This document shows, one piece after another, positions 26,388-35,545 of a stretch of DNA of 64,000 nt. Position 1 is the first letter of the stretch, and each line of letters opens with the position of its first letter. The notes under the pieces were generated by a model that was not told the origin of the DNA, made no database searches, and worked only from the letters and a program-made list of their open reading frames with translations. A program made the position numbers and the translations under genes. Source of the stretch: Chloroflexi bacterium UBA6622 (GTDB lineage: Bacteria > Chloroflexota > UBA11872); contig DJHK01000041.1 in the NCBI GenBank assembly GCA_002433065.1, positions 87,547 to 151,546 of the forward strand. Direction: 5' to 3'.

Positions 26388-29105
26388 TTACCGGATTCGA
26401 GATGTCGGCTGGCATTTTTCCGACGCTACATATTGGAGGAAGTCGACCAGTATTGTTCTTGCCAATGGGTCTGAGCGACCTGCACGACTGAGGCCTAGGG
26501 TTGTCACCAGTACTTGGCCTTGTCCATAGCGGGCCTGAGCTGTAATTGCGGCTTCATTCCCGACCCATCCTCGGAATGTTCCCATAAGCACGTCAGACGT
26601 TTGTAGTCCGTCAAGGGCGGGTATAACTCGAGGAGCACTACAAGTCTCGAAAGGTGTTCCCATCAAGGGGCCAACAGGGAGGTTGGGTGGTCCGTCGGGA
26701 GCAATCCAATCAAAGCCGGTACACCAATGCGGCTGGAATCTTCCTTCTCGCGGTACCGACGGGAGAAAGACCGTATCTTCCAGGTCTGCAAGTACGAGTG
26801 CTGGTACGCCACTGTCGATCAGGTCCTTTGCAGAAGACCCTCCTCCGGCAACTACGATGGCATCTATGCGATTAGGTTCGGTGAGCGTTGTGCACCCTGC
26901 TTCAGCCAGTGCATTTGCGAGGGTTGAGACCTGGTTGACGGCGGAGGATCCCGTGAGAAATATTCGTAGTTTCCCGTCGATGGTCTGTCTTGACGTAGGG
27001 ATCACCAACAGCTCGGATCGTTGCTCCAAGCTGAGGCCATCACCCTGTATTGAGACTGAAATGCTGAAGAATCCAGAGTTAGCAGTTTGTGGGGCCTGGA
27101 ATTTGAAGCTATCGATGTGTATAGGTTCGAATCCAGATCCAATGTCGAACTGCTCCCGTCGTGCTGGGTTGCTATTTATCGACCATTCAACGTCCACGGT
27201 TCCTGGCGTTCGGGGCCCGGAAAGTATTGCGCGACACGTTACATTACTTCCGCTCCAAGCAGATGTTGGAAGTTTGTCCAGAATAAGCACCGTCTCTGCT
27301 CCGACGCTTCGCAGGGCTTGAACGGCCGGTTTGGGGTTTCCAGCGAAATCTGCTATTCCATTGGGTTCCCATCCTTGGTCAGTTAATTCGGTTAGTACAA
27401 AACCACTTAATCGTTCCGTTTTTCGCAGGATTTCGACTTGTCGCTTTATCCCGGCCGCTTGGATCTCTTGTGTCGATTGACATAAAGCCAGCGTAGTGGG
27501 GAATGCTCGACGGACGTACGAGTTCTCGAAGCGAGAAGCAAACCCTCCTTGGTCAAAAGAAGTATCCGTAATCCACGTTCGGGTCGATTCCAGTCCGTTC
27601 TTCAGGTCATCGAAGTTTTCAGGTAGCCCCCAAATGCCAAATTCGGTCAGAGCGACCGGTTTTTCACCTGGTTCGGTGGCATCTTCACGGGACCAAAGAT
27701 CCGGTGGTCGGGTGGCTAGCCGACCAACTTCCCGACGGAATCTACCGAGTCCCTGGGGATAGTTGGCGTACTCGTGGAAGTCAGCAAGGTCTGTATCCAC
27801 GTGTGACTCTCCGGTCATCGCTGAGTTGTCGATTACTAAACGCGAGTTGTCCAAGTTTCGGGCAAGTTCAACCCAACGCCGGAGTCGGGCTCGGTCGTCA
27901 GATGATCTTCCTATATTGAGCCCCCAGCCCTCGTTGACGATCGACCGAGCGATGAGCGAAGGATGGTGGCCGTCTCGTATCGTTGAACGTTGCAGCATGG
28001 CCTCGATTTCATTGTCAAGCCACTCCGGCATACCATCTGGTGGTGTGGCCGGATGTCCCCAGCTGGGCAATTCGTACCAAACTAAAAGACCAAAGCGGTC
28101 TGCGAGCGCGAGGTATCTGGGATCTGGCAACTTGACGTGACATCTAACCAGGTTGAGACCGGCGTCCCGAGCGGCAGCAAATCGCTTTTGAAGGGCCTCG
28201 TCTCCCGGATATGCAAACCCGGTGGTTGGGTGGTAGTCCTGGTCCAGAGCGCCGCGCAGATACAAGGGCCGACCGTTTAGCCACAGGTTCTCTTCATCGG
28301 CTTGTATTGACCGAAATCCTGTTATGTAAGTTTGGGTGTCAGTTACTCCATTTTGGATAAAGGAGGCATCAAGCTGATAGAGAGAGGGAGAGTTGGGTGA
28401 CCACGGGACTATCTCCTCCCAACGGTGTTCTATGTCGATTCCTTTGTCCAAGCTGCCGTTGTGGCTTGATTCCCATACGGTTGAGCCTCCGTCGAGAGGA
28501 CGGACTTGGATTCGAAGAGATCCGGGCGCAGCACTTTTTCCTAGGGTTGATATGCGTACGGTTTCCATGTCGGGTGCAAGATCGGTTCTGACACCTTGGA
28601 TATGGGCTTCTGGCCGAACCATCACGTGAACTGGCTGCCAGATTCCGGAGCATTCGCCGTACCAATGTTGCTTTCCTCGGGGAATCCAGGTGCTATCAAA
28701 TGAGTCGCCGTGTGGGGACTCGACTGTTTGTGCGGGCAAGAGCGGAGCGTCCCAAACTCGAACTGTCAAAGTCGTAGATTTCCCATGCAATTCAGGCGGA
28801 AGTACAGCTTCAAATGGAAGATAGCCGCCTTGATTCGAAGCAATAAGACGGTCGTCTACCCATACGTCAGAGTGCCAATCAGCGGCACCAAACATAATGA
28901 CGGCTTGGTGGTGTGGTTCTGGTTTAGGAACAATTAGCTGGCGACGGTACCAGTAATATGCTGGTCCATCGGGCAGCGCATCGATCGACAGTTGCGCGTG
29001 CGAAGGCACTTCGATTCGGGAATCAAAACGTGCGGAGTCAGGATCAGGACACGTGTTGACGCAAAACTCCCAGGTTCCGTTTAGATCGCTTTGGCGCGAG
29101 TTCAT
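26388..29105 (-). CDS. Glycoside hydrolase family 2 protein
   Basis: Large beta-glycosidase of the beta-galactosidase/glucuronidase/mannosidase family, 905 residues. Domains in order: N-terminal jelly-roll sugar-binding domain (about 5-165, including GYLPFEAVL), an Ig-like domain (about 170-265), and a TIM barrel starting at NGRPLYLRGALDQDY. The barrel contains the acid/base Glu E392 in SIVNEGWG and the probable nucleophile E488 in ALTEFGIWG. A C-terminal accessory part follows (about 590-905, Ig-like, then a flavodoxin/GATase-like stretch ending in GQVLVTTLGLSRAGRS). No signal peptide is seen, so it probably acts inside the cell on imported glycosides. The sugar cannot be fixed from sequence. 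ATG start, divergent from the LysM gene across 40 bp. Confidence 0.88.
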   Translation of the reverse strand: MNSRQSDLNGTWEFCVNTCPDPDSARFDSRIEVPSHAQLSIDALPDGPAYYWYRRQLIVPKPEPHHQAVIMFGAADWHSDVWVDDRLIASNQGGYLPFEAVLPPELHGKSTTLTVRVWDAPLLPAQTVESPHGDSFDSTWIPRGKQHWYGECSGIWQPVHVMVRPEAHIQGVRTDLAPDMETVRISTLGKSAAPGSLRIQVRPLDGGSTVWESSHNGSLDKGIDIEHRWEEIVPWSPNSPSLYQLDASFIQNGVTDTQTYITGFRSIQADEENLWLNGRPLYLRGALDQDYHPTTGFAYPGDEALQKRFAAARDAGLNLVRCHVKLPDPRYLALADRFGLLVWYELPSWGHPATPPDGMPEWLDNEIEAMLQRSTIRDGHHPSLIARSIVNEGWGLNIGRSSDDRARLRRWVELARNLDNSRLVIDNSAMTGESHVDTDLADFHEYANYPQGLGRFRREVGRLATRPPDLWSREDATEPGEKPVALTEFGIWGLPENFDDLKNGLESTRTWITDTSFDQGGFASRFENSYVRRAFPTTLALCQSTQEIQAAGIKRQVEILRKTERLSGFVLTELTDQGWEPNGIADFAGNPKPAVQALRSVGAETVLILDKLPTSAWSGSNVTCRAILSGPRTPGTVDVEWSINSNPARREQFDIGSGFEPIHIDSFKFQAPQTANSGFFSISVSIQGDGLSLEQRSELLVIPTSRQTIDGKLRIFLTGSSAVNQVSTLANALAEAGCTTLTEPNRIDAIVVAGGGSSAKDLIDSGVPALVLADLEDTVFLPSVPREGRFQPHWCTGFDWIAPDGPPNLPVGPLMGTPFETCSAPRVIPALDGLQTSDVLMGTFRGWVGNEAAITAQARYGQGQVLVTTLGLSRAGRSDPLARTILVDFLQYVASEKCQPTSRIR

Positions 29106-29145
29106 AGTTGCCTGTTAGGTTTGTTCCAAATCACAAGATGGATGG

Positions 29146-29643
29146 TTGCGAGCGGTGAACGAAGCATCCGTACCCTCCTCGGATACTCCAACGGGCAATG
29201 GTCTGAGTCAGGCTGTTATTAGAAATTACGTTGTTTCTGCTGTAGTCCTGTTGATGGTGGCAAGTGCGGTATATGTGGTGTGGGTTGACCGTAATCTTGG
29301 TCAGCCGCCAGATATTTATCAAGACCTTGACGCCTCTGTCCCGCTTGAAGATAAGACTGCTAAATCTAGTATGCCTGTCGTAGTTCCATCGACGCCAAAT
29401 CCCGTCGTAATCAATATGGACTTTGGGAGTGGTCCATATGAGATTCCATCCACTCCAACAGTCATTCCTGCTCGCCGCGACAGTGAACCGCAGTTTTTTT
29501 TGGTGAAGGTACGCCCTGGAGATACCCTGGCCGCTCTGGCGAGTCGGCATAAATATAGTTTTTCTGAGATAGCTTCGCTGAACGGAATTGATCCGCCATA
29601 TTTGTTGCGGGTGGGCGACGAGCTTCTTTTTCCTAATCGTTAG
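29146..29643 (+). CDS. Membrane-anchored LysM-domain protein
   Basis: A 165-residue protein with one N-terminal helix (about 26-47, VVSAVVLLMVASAVYVVW), a Pro/Ser/Thr-rich linker, and a C-terminal LysM domain (about 117-163, VRPGDTLAALASRHKYSFSEIASLNGI). LysM binds N-acetylglucosamine polymers, so it probably tethers to the cell wall from the membrane. Start is TTG at 29146 or GTG at 29155. A run of eight T residues lies inside the gene (29494-29501), a possible slippage spot. Convergent with the next gene, 20 bp apart. Confidence 0.8.
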   Translation: MRAVNEASVPSSDTPTGNGLSQAVIRNYVVSAVVLLMVASAVYVVWVDRNLGQPPDIYQDLDASVPLEDKTAKSSMPVVVPSTPNPVVINMDFGSGPYEIPSTPTVIPARRDSEPQFFLVKVRPGDTLAALASRHKYSFSEIASLNGIDPPYLLRVGDELLFPNR

Positions 29644-29663
29644 GTGCTTCCGGCTAAAGAAAC

Positions 29664-30521
29664 TTAGTCAGCAGTCTCGGGCCTTTTTTCCGAGGTTTTC
29701 GAATCAGATTCCTCAGTCTTTTCGTCAGGGTCGGATGGTGAATCTGACGAATCGAGTGGTCGAGACGACCCATTAGGCTCGCTGGAATCTTCATCAGAGA
29801 CTTTAGTCGACCGTTGTTCGCCTTCACCGTCCGCAGAGGAACCCTCAGAGGGAACGTCGGTTGGTTGGGTGTCGCCCAGGGATTGTTCGTTGTCTGGTGG
29901 CTGGCCGGGGTCTAGCGCTATGAAGCGAACTGGCCACGAGGAAACGCCATCGACAGCGGCTGGAATGGCCATGCAGGCGAGTCGTTCTTCACTTAGTTCG
30001 GTTGTGTTGTGAAGGTTCCGGACCACCGGGATATCACTTTCCAGTAGAACGCTTAGGATTACACGCTCGTCGTCGGGTTCATTCTCACGACCTACTTCTA
30101 TGTCCTTGGCAAGTGCTAGCAGTTTGACACCTCGAACAAGCAACCATTGGGTAGCTTGGGCGGTGAGTCGCGGAGTACTTCCACCAGGTCCAGTCGCCAG
30201 AATCGCGATATCACCATTTTGAAGACGTCGCCCGAAGGCTTGTTCAAGCTTTTCGGCATCGATGTCTGGGTTTTCTAGGGAAACCGGAAGTTTTCCGAGG
30301 ACTCCTTCGCCAAAAAATGTGTCCACTCGTAAATCTCCGATTGCTGAACCCCAACTCGCGAAACGTCGACCTGCTACCACATGTGTGCCGACGTCGCTTT
30401 CCATCTGGATGTGGTGGGCAATAGTGCGGGGCTCGCCTGCACGTTCGAATTCGTGGGCTACAAAATTATTGTTCAATCCATGTTGCAGTGGTTTGGTGCA
30501 ATCGATGATGCGTCTGGGCAT
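29664..30521 (-). CDS. Cyclase/kynurenine-formamidase-fold protein with degenerate metal motif and acidic tail
   Basis: The first ~200 residues resemble the cyclase (KynB-like) family: MPRRIIDCTKPL at the start and the GTH of the metal motif at 45-47. The family motif HxGTHxDxPxH is mostly lost: residues 43-53 read DVGTHVVAGRR, so the first His is Asp, the Asp is Val, the Pro is Gly and the last His is Arg. From about residue 205 to 285 the protein is a low-complexity Ser/Asp/Glu/Pro tail, likely disordered. It is likely not a classical metal-dependent cyclase. It is encoded 74 bp downstream of the RNase J-like gene in the same direction. Confidence 0.65.
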   Translation of the reverse strand: MPRRIIDCTKPLQHGLNNNFVAHEFERAGEPRTIAHHIQMESDVGTHVVAGRRFASWGSAIGDLRVDTFFGEGVLGKLPVSLENPDIDAEKLEQAFGRRLQNGDIAILATGPGGSTPRLTAQATQWLLVRGVKLLALAKDIEVGRENEPDDERVILSVLLESDIPVVRNLHNTTELSEERLACMAIPAAVDGVSSWPVRFIALDPGQPPDNEQSLGDTQPTDVPSEGSSADGEGEQRSTKVSDEDSSEPNGSSRPLDSSDSPSDPDEKTEESDSKTSEKRPETAD

Positions 30522-30595
30522 GTCTATCCGAATCTTGTGTGCGTATACGGATGGTCGACCGCATAGCGGGTTGTCGTCAATAGGTTATGGGTCAG

Positions 30596-32176
30596 TTAGT
30601 CGATCATTATCGGTTGTCCCCAGTCAGGAATCCGGAGTTCGATATTCGAATCAGCGAACGTCTCTCGGTAAAAAGAAAGTCCGCGATCCTGGAGATGGAC
30701 GGGGATTAAGGTCCGAGGATTTGCGATCTCGATAAACTTACGTAAGTCAGCGCCAGCGGCATGGCCGGAAGCGTGGAAACCAGAATTCTCCGCTTCCTCG
30801 ACTACTCCTCCCCCTACGAGGTCGAGTCCAAGTCGATCGGTCCAGTTCCGAAGACGGTCCATGTCCAGCACGGCTTCCTCGTTGTAAGGCTCGCTTGAGG
30901 AATAGATCCACACACCTGCTGTTGCCCCTATATCCAAAAGCCGGGTTACGTCAAAAAAGCTAAAGCACAGTACGTAAGATCCCACGTCAGCTCGGATTTG
31001 TTCGGGTGCAATTAGGGCGTCTTCGAATTCGTCGGCTATCGCTTCTTGCCATGCTGCACGATTCGATCGAGTCTCACTGTATACCATCAAATCATTCGCA
31101 GCTGATGGGGTCGGCACTCCAGTGTTCACTGTGGCCATAGCTTTGAGGAGTAGGGCGTCTTTCATCAGGACTACGAGCTTTCGACCGTTGATCCTTGCTG
31201 CTTCTAGAAAGGTTTCCAACCGTTCAATATTGCGTGGCCCAAAATCTGCGACGACTAAACCATCCTCGTTGGCGATTCGTTCTATCGCTCGGTTTCGAAC
31301 ATCGTCTTCTGTTGCTCCGGCCGGCCGGCCGGCCTGCGTTCCTTCACAGATCAGAGCCACAAGGTCTAGCTTTGCCAATTCTTGTGCAAAATTAAGCGTC
31401 ATGGCTCCACGGCGTCCATGAACACGAATATCTCCGCTGTAACCAACCCATCCCGCGCTTGTTTCGACGGCAAACCCAACGGATCCTGGGATTGAATGGT
31501 CTGTGGGATAAGCTCGGATCTGGTGGCCCTCAAGCAAGGTGCTAGCCGGGATCGCTTCACAAGTGACTGCGGCAGGCCCAGTTTTCGAAAATCGGCGTTT
31601 CCAATATGAAGCCGCAGCCGTGGTCCAGGTTTCTTTGTCCAGGATTTGCCATGGCCTTTGTTCGAATGGTTCGTTTGCAGCAGAAGTGAGAATGCCATTC
31701 TTCGGCCTGGCGGAGCGAAGAAATACGGTTTGGGCGTCCAGTCGACTTTGACCGCCATCCTGCATGGCTTTCGCAATTAACGCGGAAGTGGCGCTCGTAA
31801 TGATGGGTATGTCGTTTCGTAGCATCGACACGTACCCCACATGGTCGGCGTGGGCGTGGCTGAGCAGTACAGCACGTGGCGCTATGTCGTTACGGTAGCC
31901 TGGTTGCTGGTTTAGGCGATTCCAGATAAATGCGTGTTCAGGCAGGGTGCTTAGGTCGGATCGATATAGCCCTTCTAGGGGCGGAAGCAAACCGGTTTGT
32001 AGAAAGTCAGATAATCCGTGGCTTGGGCGTGGTTGGAGAAACTCCTCGAAGTATTTGCCGGCAGTACCAAACGACATTCCAAAATCGAAAAAAACTTGCC
32101 AGTCATCGTCCTCCAGAAGGAGTTTGTTCCCACCAATTTCTCCTGCACCGCCGTAGGCCGTAAATCGAACAGCCAT
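30596..32176 (-). CDS. RNase J-like beta-CASP metallo-hydrolase
   Basis: Metallo-beta-lactamase fold protein of 526 residues with a beta-CASP insert. Metal ligands are visible in order: LLSHAHADHVGYV (motif 2), TDHSIPGSVGFAV (motif 3), GYSGDIRVHG (motif 4), then acidic ICEGTQAG (motif A), FHASGHAAGADLRKF (motif B) and TLIPVHLQDR (motif C). The core starts with the typical YGGAGEIGGNKLLLE. It is shorter than many RNase J proteins and lacks an obvious RNase J C-terminal domain. So it may be an RNA nuclease or a hydrolase with another role. It begins 3 bp after the 2-hydroxyacid dehydrogenase gene, so the two are cotranscribed. Confidence 0.82.
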   Translation of the reverse strand: MAVRFTAYGGAGEIGGNKLLLEDDDWQVFFDFGMSFGTAGKYFEEFLQPRPSHGLSDFLQTGLLPPLEGLYRSDLSTLPEHAFIWNRLNQQPGYRNDIAPRAVLLSHAHADHVGYVSMLRNDIPIITSATSALIAKAMQDGGQSRLDAQTVFLRSARPKNGILTSAANEPFEQRPWQILDKETWTTAAASYWKRRFSKTGPAAVTCEAIPASTLLEGHQIRAYPTDHSIPGSVGFAVETSAGWVGYSGDIRVHGRRGAMTLNFAQELAKLDLVALICEGTQAGRPAGATEDDVRNRAIERIANEDGLVVADFGPRNIERLETFLEAARINGRKLVVLMKDALLLKAMATVNTGVPTPSAANDLMVYSETRSNRAAWQEAIADEFEDALIAPEQIRADVGSYVLCFSFFDVTRLLDIGATAGVWIYSSSEPYNEEAVLDMDRLRNWTDRLGLDLVGGGVVEEAENSGFHASGHAAGADLRKFIEIANPRTLIPVHLQDRGLSFYRETFADSNIELRIPDWGQPIMID

Positions 32177-32179
32177 CTA

Positions 32180-33193
32180 TTACCCCTCTGTGGAGATGGA
32201 TTCCAGGTGGCCAAGTACCTCGGGGTTTTGAATTGATCGGGGACGGCCTCCGTTTAGTACTGCCACGGCATCCCGGATGGCGCTTTCTGGCCCCCATGCG
32301 CTCGCTTCACTTGAGTACCCGGCGGTATGCGGAGTGACCAACGTGTTGGGTAACGCCAGTAATGGGTTGTCGTTCTCCGGTGGTTCAACTTCCAAAACAT
32401 CCAGGGCGGCCCCAGCGATCTGGCCGGTCTCAAGAGCTTTCACCAGTGACCGTTCATCGATTAACGGTCCCCGCGAAGCATTTATCAGGAAGGCGCTTGG
32501 CTGCATCTGTTCTAAGGCGGCGTGATTGATTAGGTGGTGAGTTGATGGGGTGAGTGGAGCGTGGAGGGATAAGTAGTCTGATGTCTTTAGCAGGTGGTTA
32601 AGCTCTACAAGCTCTACGTTTAGACGATTCGCAAGGTCGGGAGCAACAAAAGGATCGTGTGCGATCACATGAAGTCCGAACGGTATACATCGCAGGGCTA
32701 CTGCCTGTGCGATGTTCCCAAGGCCTAGAAGACCCACGGTTTGTCCGCGAAGTCGTGGCCATGTCTCAGATGGTGTAATGACGTGATCTCGGTGGGGGGC
32801 CTTTCCCTGACTGTTGGTTATGAGTCGAGGGATCCGTCGATAGCACGCCAGTAGAAGCATCATTGTGTGGTCCGCCACTTCCTCAATACAGAGATCGGGG
32901 GTGTTCCCGATCATCACTCCGTGGGAGGTAGCTGCGGCGATATCTATCGGATCGACACCAGTGGTGCACGTGATGATGGCTTTGAGGTGCGGGGCTAGGC
33001 CAAAGTCAGCAGCATCGAATTGGTCAAGTCCTACCGCGCCAGCGACCGCCCTGGACAATACTGATTTTCGTGCATCGGCATTACCAAGATCTACGACTTC
33101 TATTTGTCCTCCTGCTGATTCAACCAAGTTGAAATGAGGTTTGAATCTCGCTTGGTGTGCGAGCGGGACAAAAACGGTGTTTTGGCGAGGCAT
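32180..33193 (-). CDS. D-isomer-specific 2-hydroxyacid dehydrogenase
   Basis: NAD-dependent oxidoreductase of the phosphoglycerate dehydrogenase/CtBP family, 337 residues. The dinucleotide loop is GLLGLGNIAQAVA (about 154-166), and the catalytic residues are R241 (NASRGPLIDE), E270 (LEVEPPE) and H289 (VTPHTAGYSS). There is no C-terminal ACT domain, so it is not a long-form SerA. The substrate is probably a small 2-hydroxy or 2-keto acid. Closely spaced with the RNase J-like gene (3 bp) and 21 bp after the DUF3048 gene. Confidence 0.88.
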   Translation of the reverse strand: MPRQNTVFVPLAHQARFKPHFNLVESAGGQIEVVDLGNADARKSVLSRAVAGAVGLDQFDAADFGLAPHLKAIITCTTGVDPIDIAAATSHGVMIGNTPDLCIEEVADHTMMLLLACYRRIPRLITNSQGKAPHRDHVITPSETWPRLRGQTVGLLGLGNIAQAVALRCIPFGLHVIAHDPFVAPDLANRLNVELVELNHLLKTSDYLSLHAPLTPSTHHLINHAALEQMQPSAFLINASRGPLIDERSLVKALETGQIAGAALDVLEVEPPENDNPLLALPNTLVTPHTAGYSSEASAWGPESAIRDAVAVLNGGRPRSIQNPEVLGHLESISTEG

Positions 33194-33214
33194 GTTGGAT
33201 TCCTTTAATGGGGC

Positions 33215-34510
33215 TCAATCGGTTTCATTCTCGGTTCCCACGGCAGAAACGAGTTGTTGTGGTGGTATGAGGTGAACCCACGTGCGGCCCGGGCGAAGTT
33301 TTAGAGGCGAACCGTCAGGGTTAAAGAATTCTGTTACTGCTGTGGCGGACGGACGCCGCCAGGTTCCGTCATAGCGGGTGCCATCTCGGAAAAGGCTTGC
33401 ATCGCCCTCGCCAGTAGTTTCAATCCACAGTGATTTGTTGCCCAAAGAATCCTCTTCGAACTCAGTGGTTCTGCTTGATATTCGTTGGAGGACGACATTT
33501 TCTACGTTTATGGCGTTTCCGGTCGCAACATCTACATCGATCTCTCCACCAATGGAGCGTTGCCAGCGGCGGGTTGGGCGATCAAAGGTGTAAGTGGTTT
33601 GAAAGATGGTTTGTGATCCGGCAGGGATGCTGAGTTGTGATAAGGGTCCTAGAGCAGGTTGCTTGGTGTAAAACAACAGCGACGGTGTTTTTCTCGTGTT
33701 TGGATGTCGGTCACGGCCGAATTCACGAAGCGCAGCAAGGTTCAGGTACATGTTGAATGGGGCCGGACGGCTGGGGATTCTGAAGTATGGCCGGGTTTCG
33801 TTATAAAAGAATTGATCCATATCGGCAACGTTGGAGGATCTAAGGTCATTCAAGACCGGCGGGCTTCCACCCACGTGAGCGAACAAGGCATTGAACTGTT
33901 GAACCAAGTCCCGATCGACAAAGCGTGAGCTTCGGATCGGACCGACCCGTTCTACGTCAGTACTGTGGAAAAAGGCTGTGTAACGTGTAACGGGACCCTC
34001 TGTAAGGTGTTCGTACACGATGTCTGCTGCACTTAAGCCGCTTTGGGGGCGGGCCTGAGGCGCGTTGTCTATTTTTACAGCGACCACTCTTAGAGCGGTT
34101 TGTTCGATCGACGTAGGCAGGCCGGTAAGAGGCGAAACGACTGGTTCAGGCGTAGGTTCTGGCCTGATTGTGGGCGTGGGTGACGGGCGAGGCGTCTGTG
34201 TAGGTCTAGCTGTCGATGTTGGTTGGACGGGGGCTTGAGTTTGTGATGGTGTTAGCGAAGCTTTAGCGGGTGGGCGAGGCACGACTGCTGGTGTGGGCGA
34301 TGGTGTGATCGCGATAGGCTCGGTGGCAGTGGTGCGTGGCTTAGTTGATCGGGTTGGACGGGTTGAAGTCGGATTGCGGTTCACTGGCTTGGTTACAGGC
34401 GTTGCAATCGACGGGGAATTTTCAGAGCAATTCGTTACGAAGGTGGTTAGCCCGGCCAGGGACAATAAGCCCGCTAGCCGACGTCTGCTGAAGTTTTGAG
34501 GTCTTTTCAT
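33215..34510 (-). CDS. DUF3048 (YerB-like) exported protein
   Basis: Starts best at ATG 34510 (MKRPQNFSRRRLAGLLSL), giving a twin-arginine-like signal (SRRRLAG, hydrophobic stretch, then TNC, a poor lipobox). The frame stays open to 34591, but that would add 27 residues before the signal. A Pro/Thr-rich linker (about 40-135) leads to the DUF3048 region with its hallmark ARPQSGLSAADIVYEHL and the GPIRSSRFVDRDL block. The family (B. subtilis YerB) is an exported lipoprotein of unknown function. Together with LysM and SpoIID proteins it suggests a wall-associated job, but this is inference. Confidence 0.82.
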   Translation of the reverse strand: MKRPQNFSRRRLAGLLSLAGLTTFVTNCSENSPSIATPVTKPVNRNPTSTRPTRSTKPRTTATEPIAITPSPTPAVVPRPPAKASLTPSQTQAPVQPTSTARPTQTPRPSPTPTIRPEPTPEPVVSPLTGLPTSIEQTALRVVAVKIDNAPQARPQSGLSAADIVYEHLTEGPVTRYTAFFHSTDVERVGPIRSSRFVDRDLVQQFNALFAHVGGSPPVLNDLRSSNVADMDQFFYNETRPYFRIPSRPAPFNMYLNLAALREFGRDRHPNTRKTPSLLFYTKQPALGPLSQLSIPAGSQTIFQTTYTFDRPTRRWQRSIGGEIDVDVATGNAINVENVVLQRISSRTTEFEEDSLGNKSLWIETTGEGDASLFRDGTRYDGTWRRPSATAVTEFFNPDGSPLKLRPGRTWVHLIPPQQLVSAVGTENETD

Positions 34511-34632
34511 GCGGAACGGCTGCTCCGGATTACTAGACGGGGGTGACACTGGTACTAGGATGCGTCGGGCCCAATCCTTCGTCCAATCCAAAGGCTTTTT
34601 GCGGCTGGCTTAGCCGATGCAAGAGTTGGGTT

Positions 34633-35475
34633 TTACGGTGACCCGAATACACGACGACAGGCCGCAGCTACTTGGGCTGCGCCATCATTGGCGGGGAGAC
34701 TCCGTAAGTCGTCGTTAAATATTTCCACACCACCGGGGCCCTCGTATCCTGCGGCTTTCAAGGCTGCTGCAATCTCCGATAGATCAAGGATGCCTTCGCC
34801 AGGCAGGAGGCGCATTGAATCGTCAAGATGGTCAACATCGCCTGACGGTGCGTCGTTTAAATGCACATGATTGATGGCACTGCCTGCCTTGACGATATCT
34901 TCTAGGCGGCTGTCACCACAGTAATAGTGATAGGTGTCAAAGAGGATGCCAACGTTCACGCGCCCTACCCGATCGATGAGATCAAGGGTTCCGTTAATAC
35001 CCGAGATGAATTCATGTGGGCGTTCAGGCCAGAGATTCGGGCCAATAAATTCGAGTGAAACTGACACGCCGTATCCGGCCAAAGTATCAGCAATGTCTCC
35101 CAGGCGTACCGAAAACAGGTCCAGAGCTTCTGCCCGAGGAAGATCTGTTCGATTTGGAACAAGGACTGAGCTTGCTCTTGCGTTCAGGGCGGCACCGAGC
35201 TCGGCTGCTTGTTCAGCGTCTAACAAGGCGGCGTCAAAATCAGATTGAGACGTAAGGACCTGCACGCCAGCTCCCCAGCCCCCAGCTTGAATCCCTCGGG
35301 ACACAAACGCATTTTTTACGGCGTCCACACCGTGAGCTGATAAGAGGTCGAGCGCCTGGCCCATATTGAAGTCGGCGGCTTTGAAACCGGCAGATGCCGT
35401 GGCGTCTAGATAACTCTCCAAGTCGTTTAGTTGGGCGATTGAGGCTGGATGCAACGCAGGGACAAGGGAAGACAT
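34633..35475 (-). CDS. Sugar phosphate isomerase/epimerase-like TIM-barrel protein
   Basis: Xylose-isomerase-like (AP_endonuc_2) protein. The ATG at 35475 (MSSLVPALHPASI) gives about 280 residues with a canonical first strand; the frame is open to 35628, but that would overlap the upstream gene and add a non-homologous tail. Metal ligands of the fold are visible: Glu in SLEFIGPN, Asp/His in LFDTYHYYCG, His in HVHLNDAPSGD and Glu in GGVEIFNDDL. Likely an intracellular epimerase, isomerase or inosose dehydratase-like enzyme; the substrate is unknown. Confidence 0.83.
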   Translation of the reverse strand: MSSLVPALHPASIAQLNDLESYLDATASAGFKAADFNMGQALDLLSAHGVDAVKNAFVSRGIQAGGWGAGVQVLTSQSDFDAALLDAEQAAELGAALNARASSVLVPNRTDLPRAEALDLFSVRLGDIADTLAGYGVSVSLEFIGPNLWPERPHEFISGINGTLDLIDRVGRVNVGILFDTYHYYCGDSRLEDIVKAGSAINHVHLNDAPSGDVDHLDDSMRLLPGEGILDLSEIAAALKAAGYEGPGGVEIFNDDLRSLPANDGAAQVAAACRRVFGSP

Positions 35476-35545
35476 ACAGCAGGCTCTTCGATGGATATAG
35501 ACCCCTGAGTATCCGTTGTGGCGGGTGATCCTGCGAAGATATTTA

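Noticed and set aside
27122..27135. GGTTCGAATCC, resembling a tRNA T-arm
   Set aside because: It lies inside the GH2 coding sequence and no cloverleaf forms.
29494..29501. Eight-T run in the LysM gene as a programmed frameshift
   Set aside because: The frame reads through correctly into an intact LysM domain, so no frameshift is needed.
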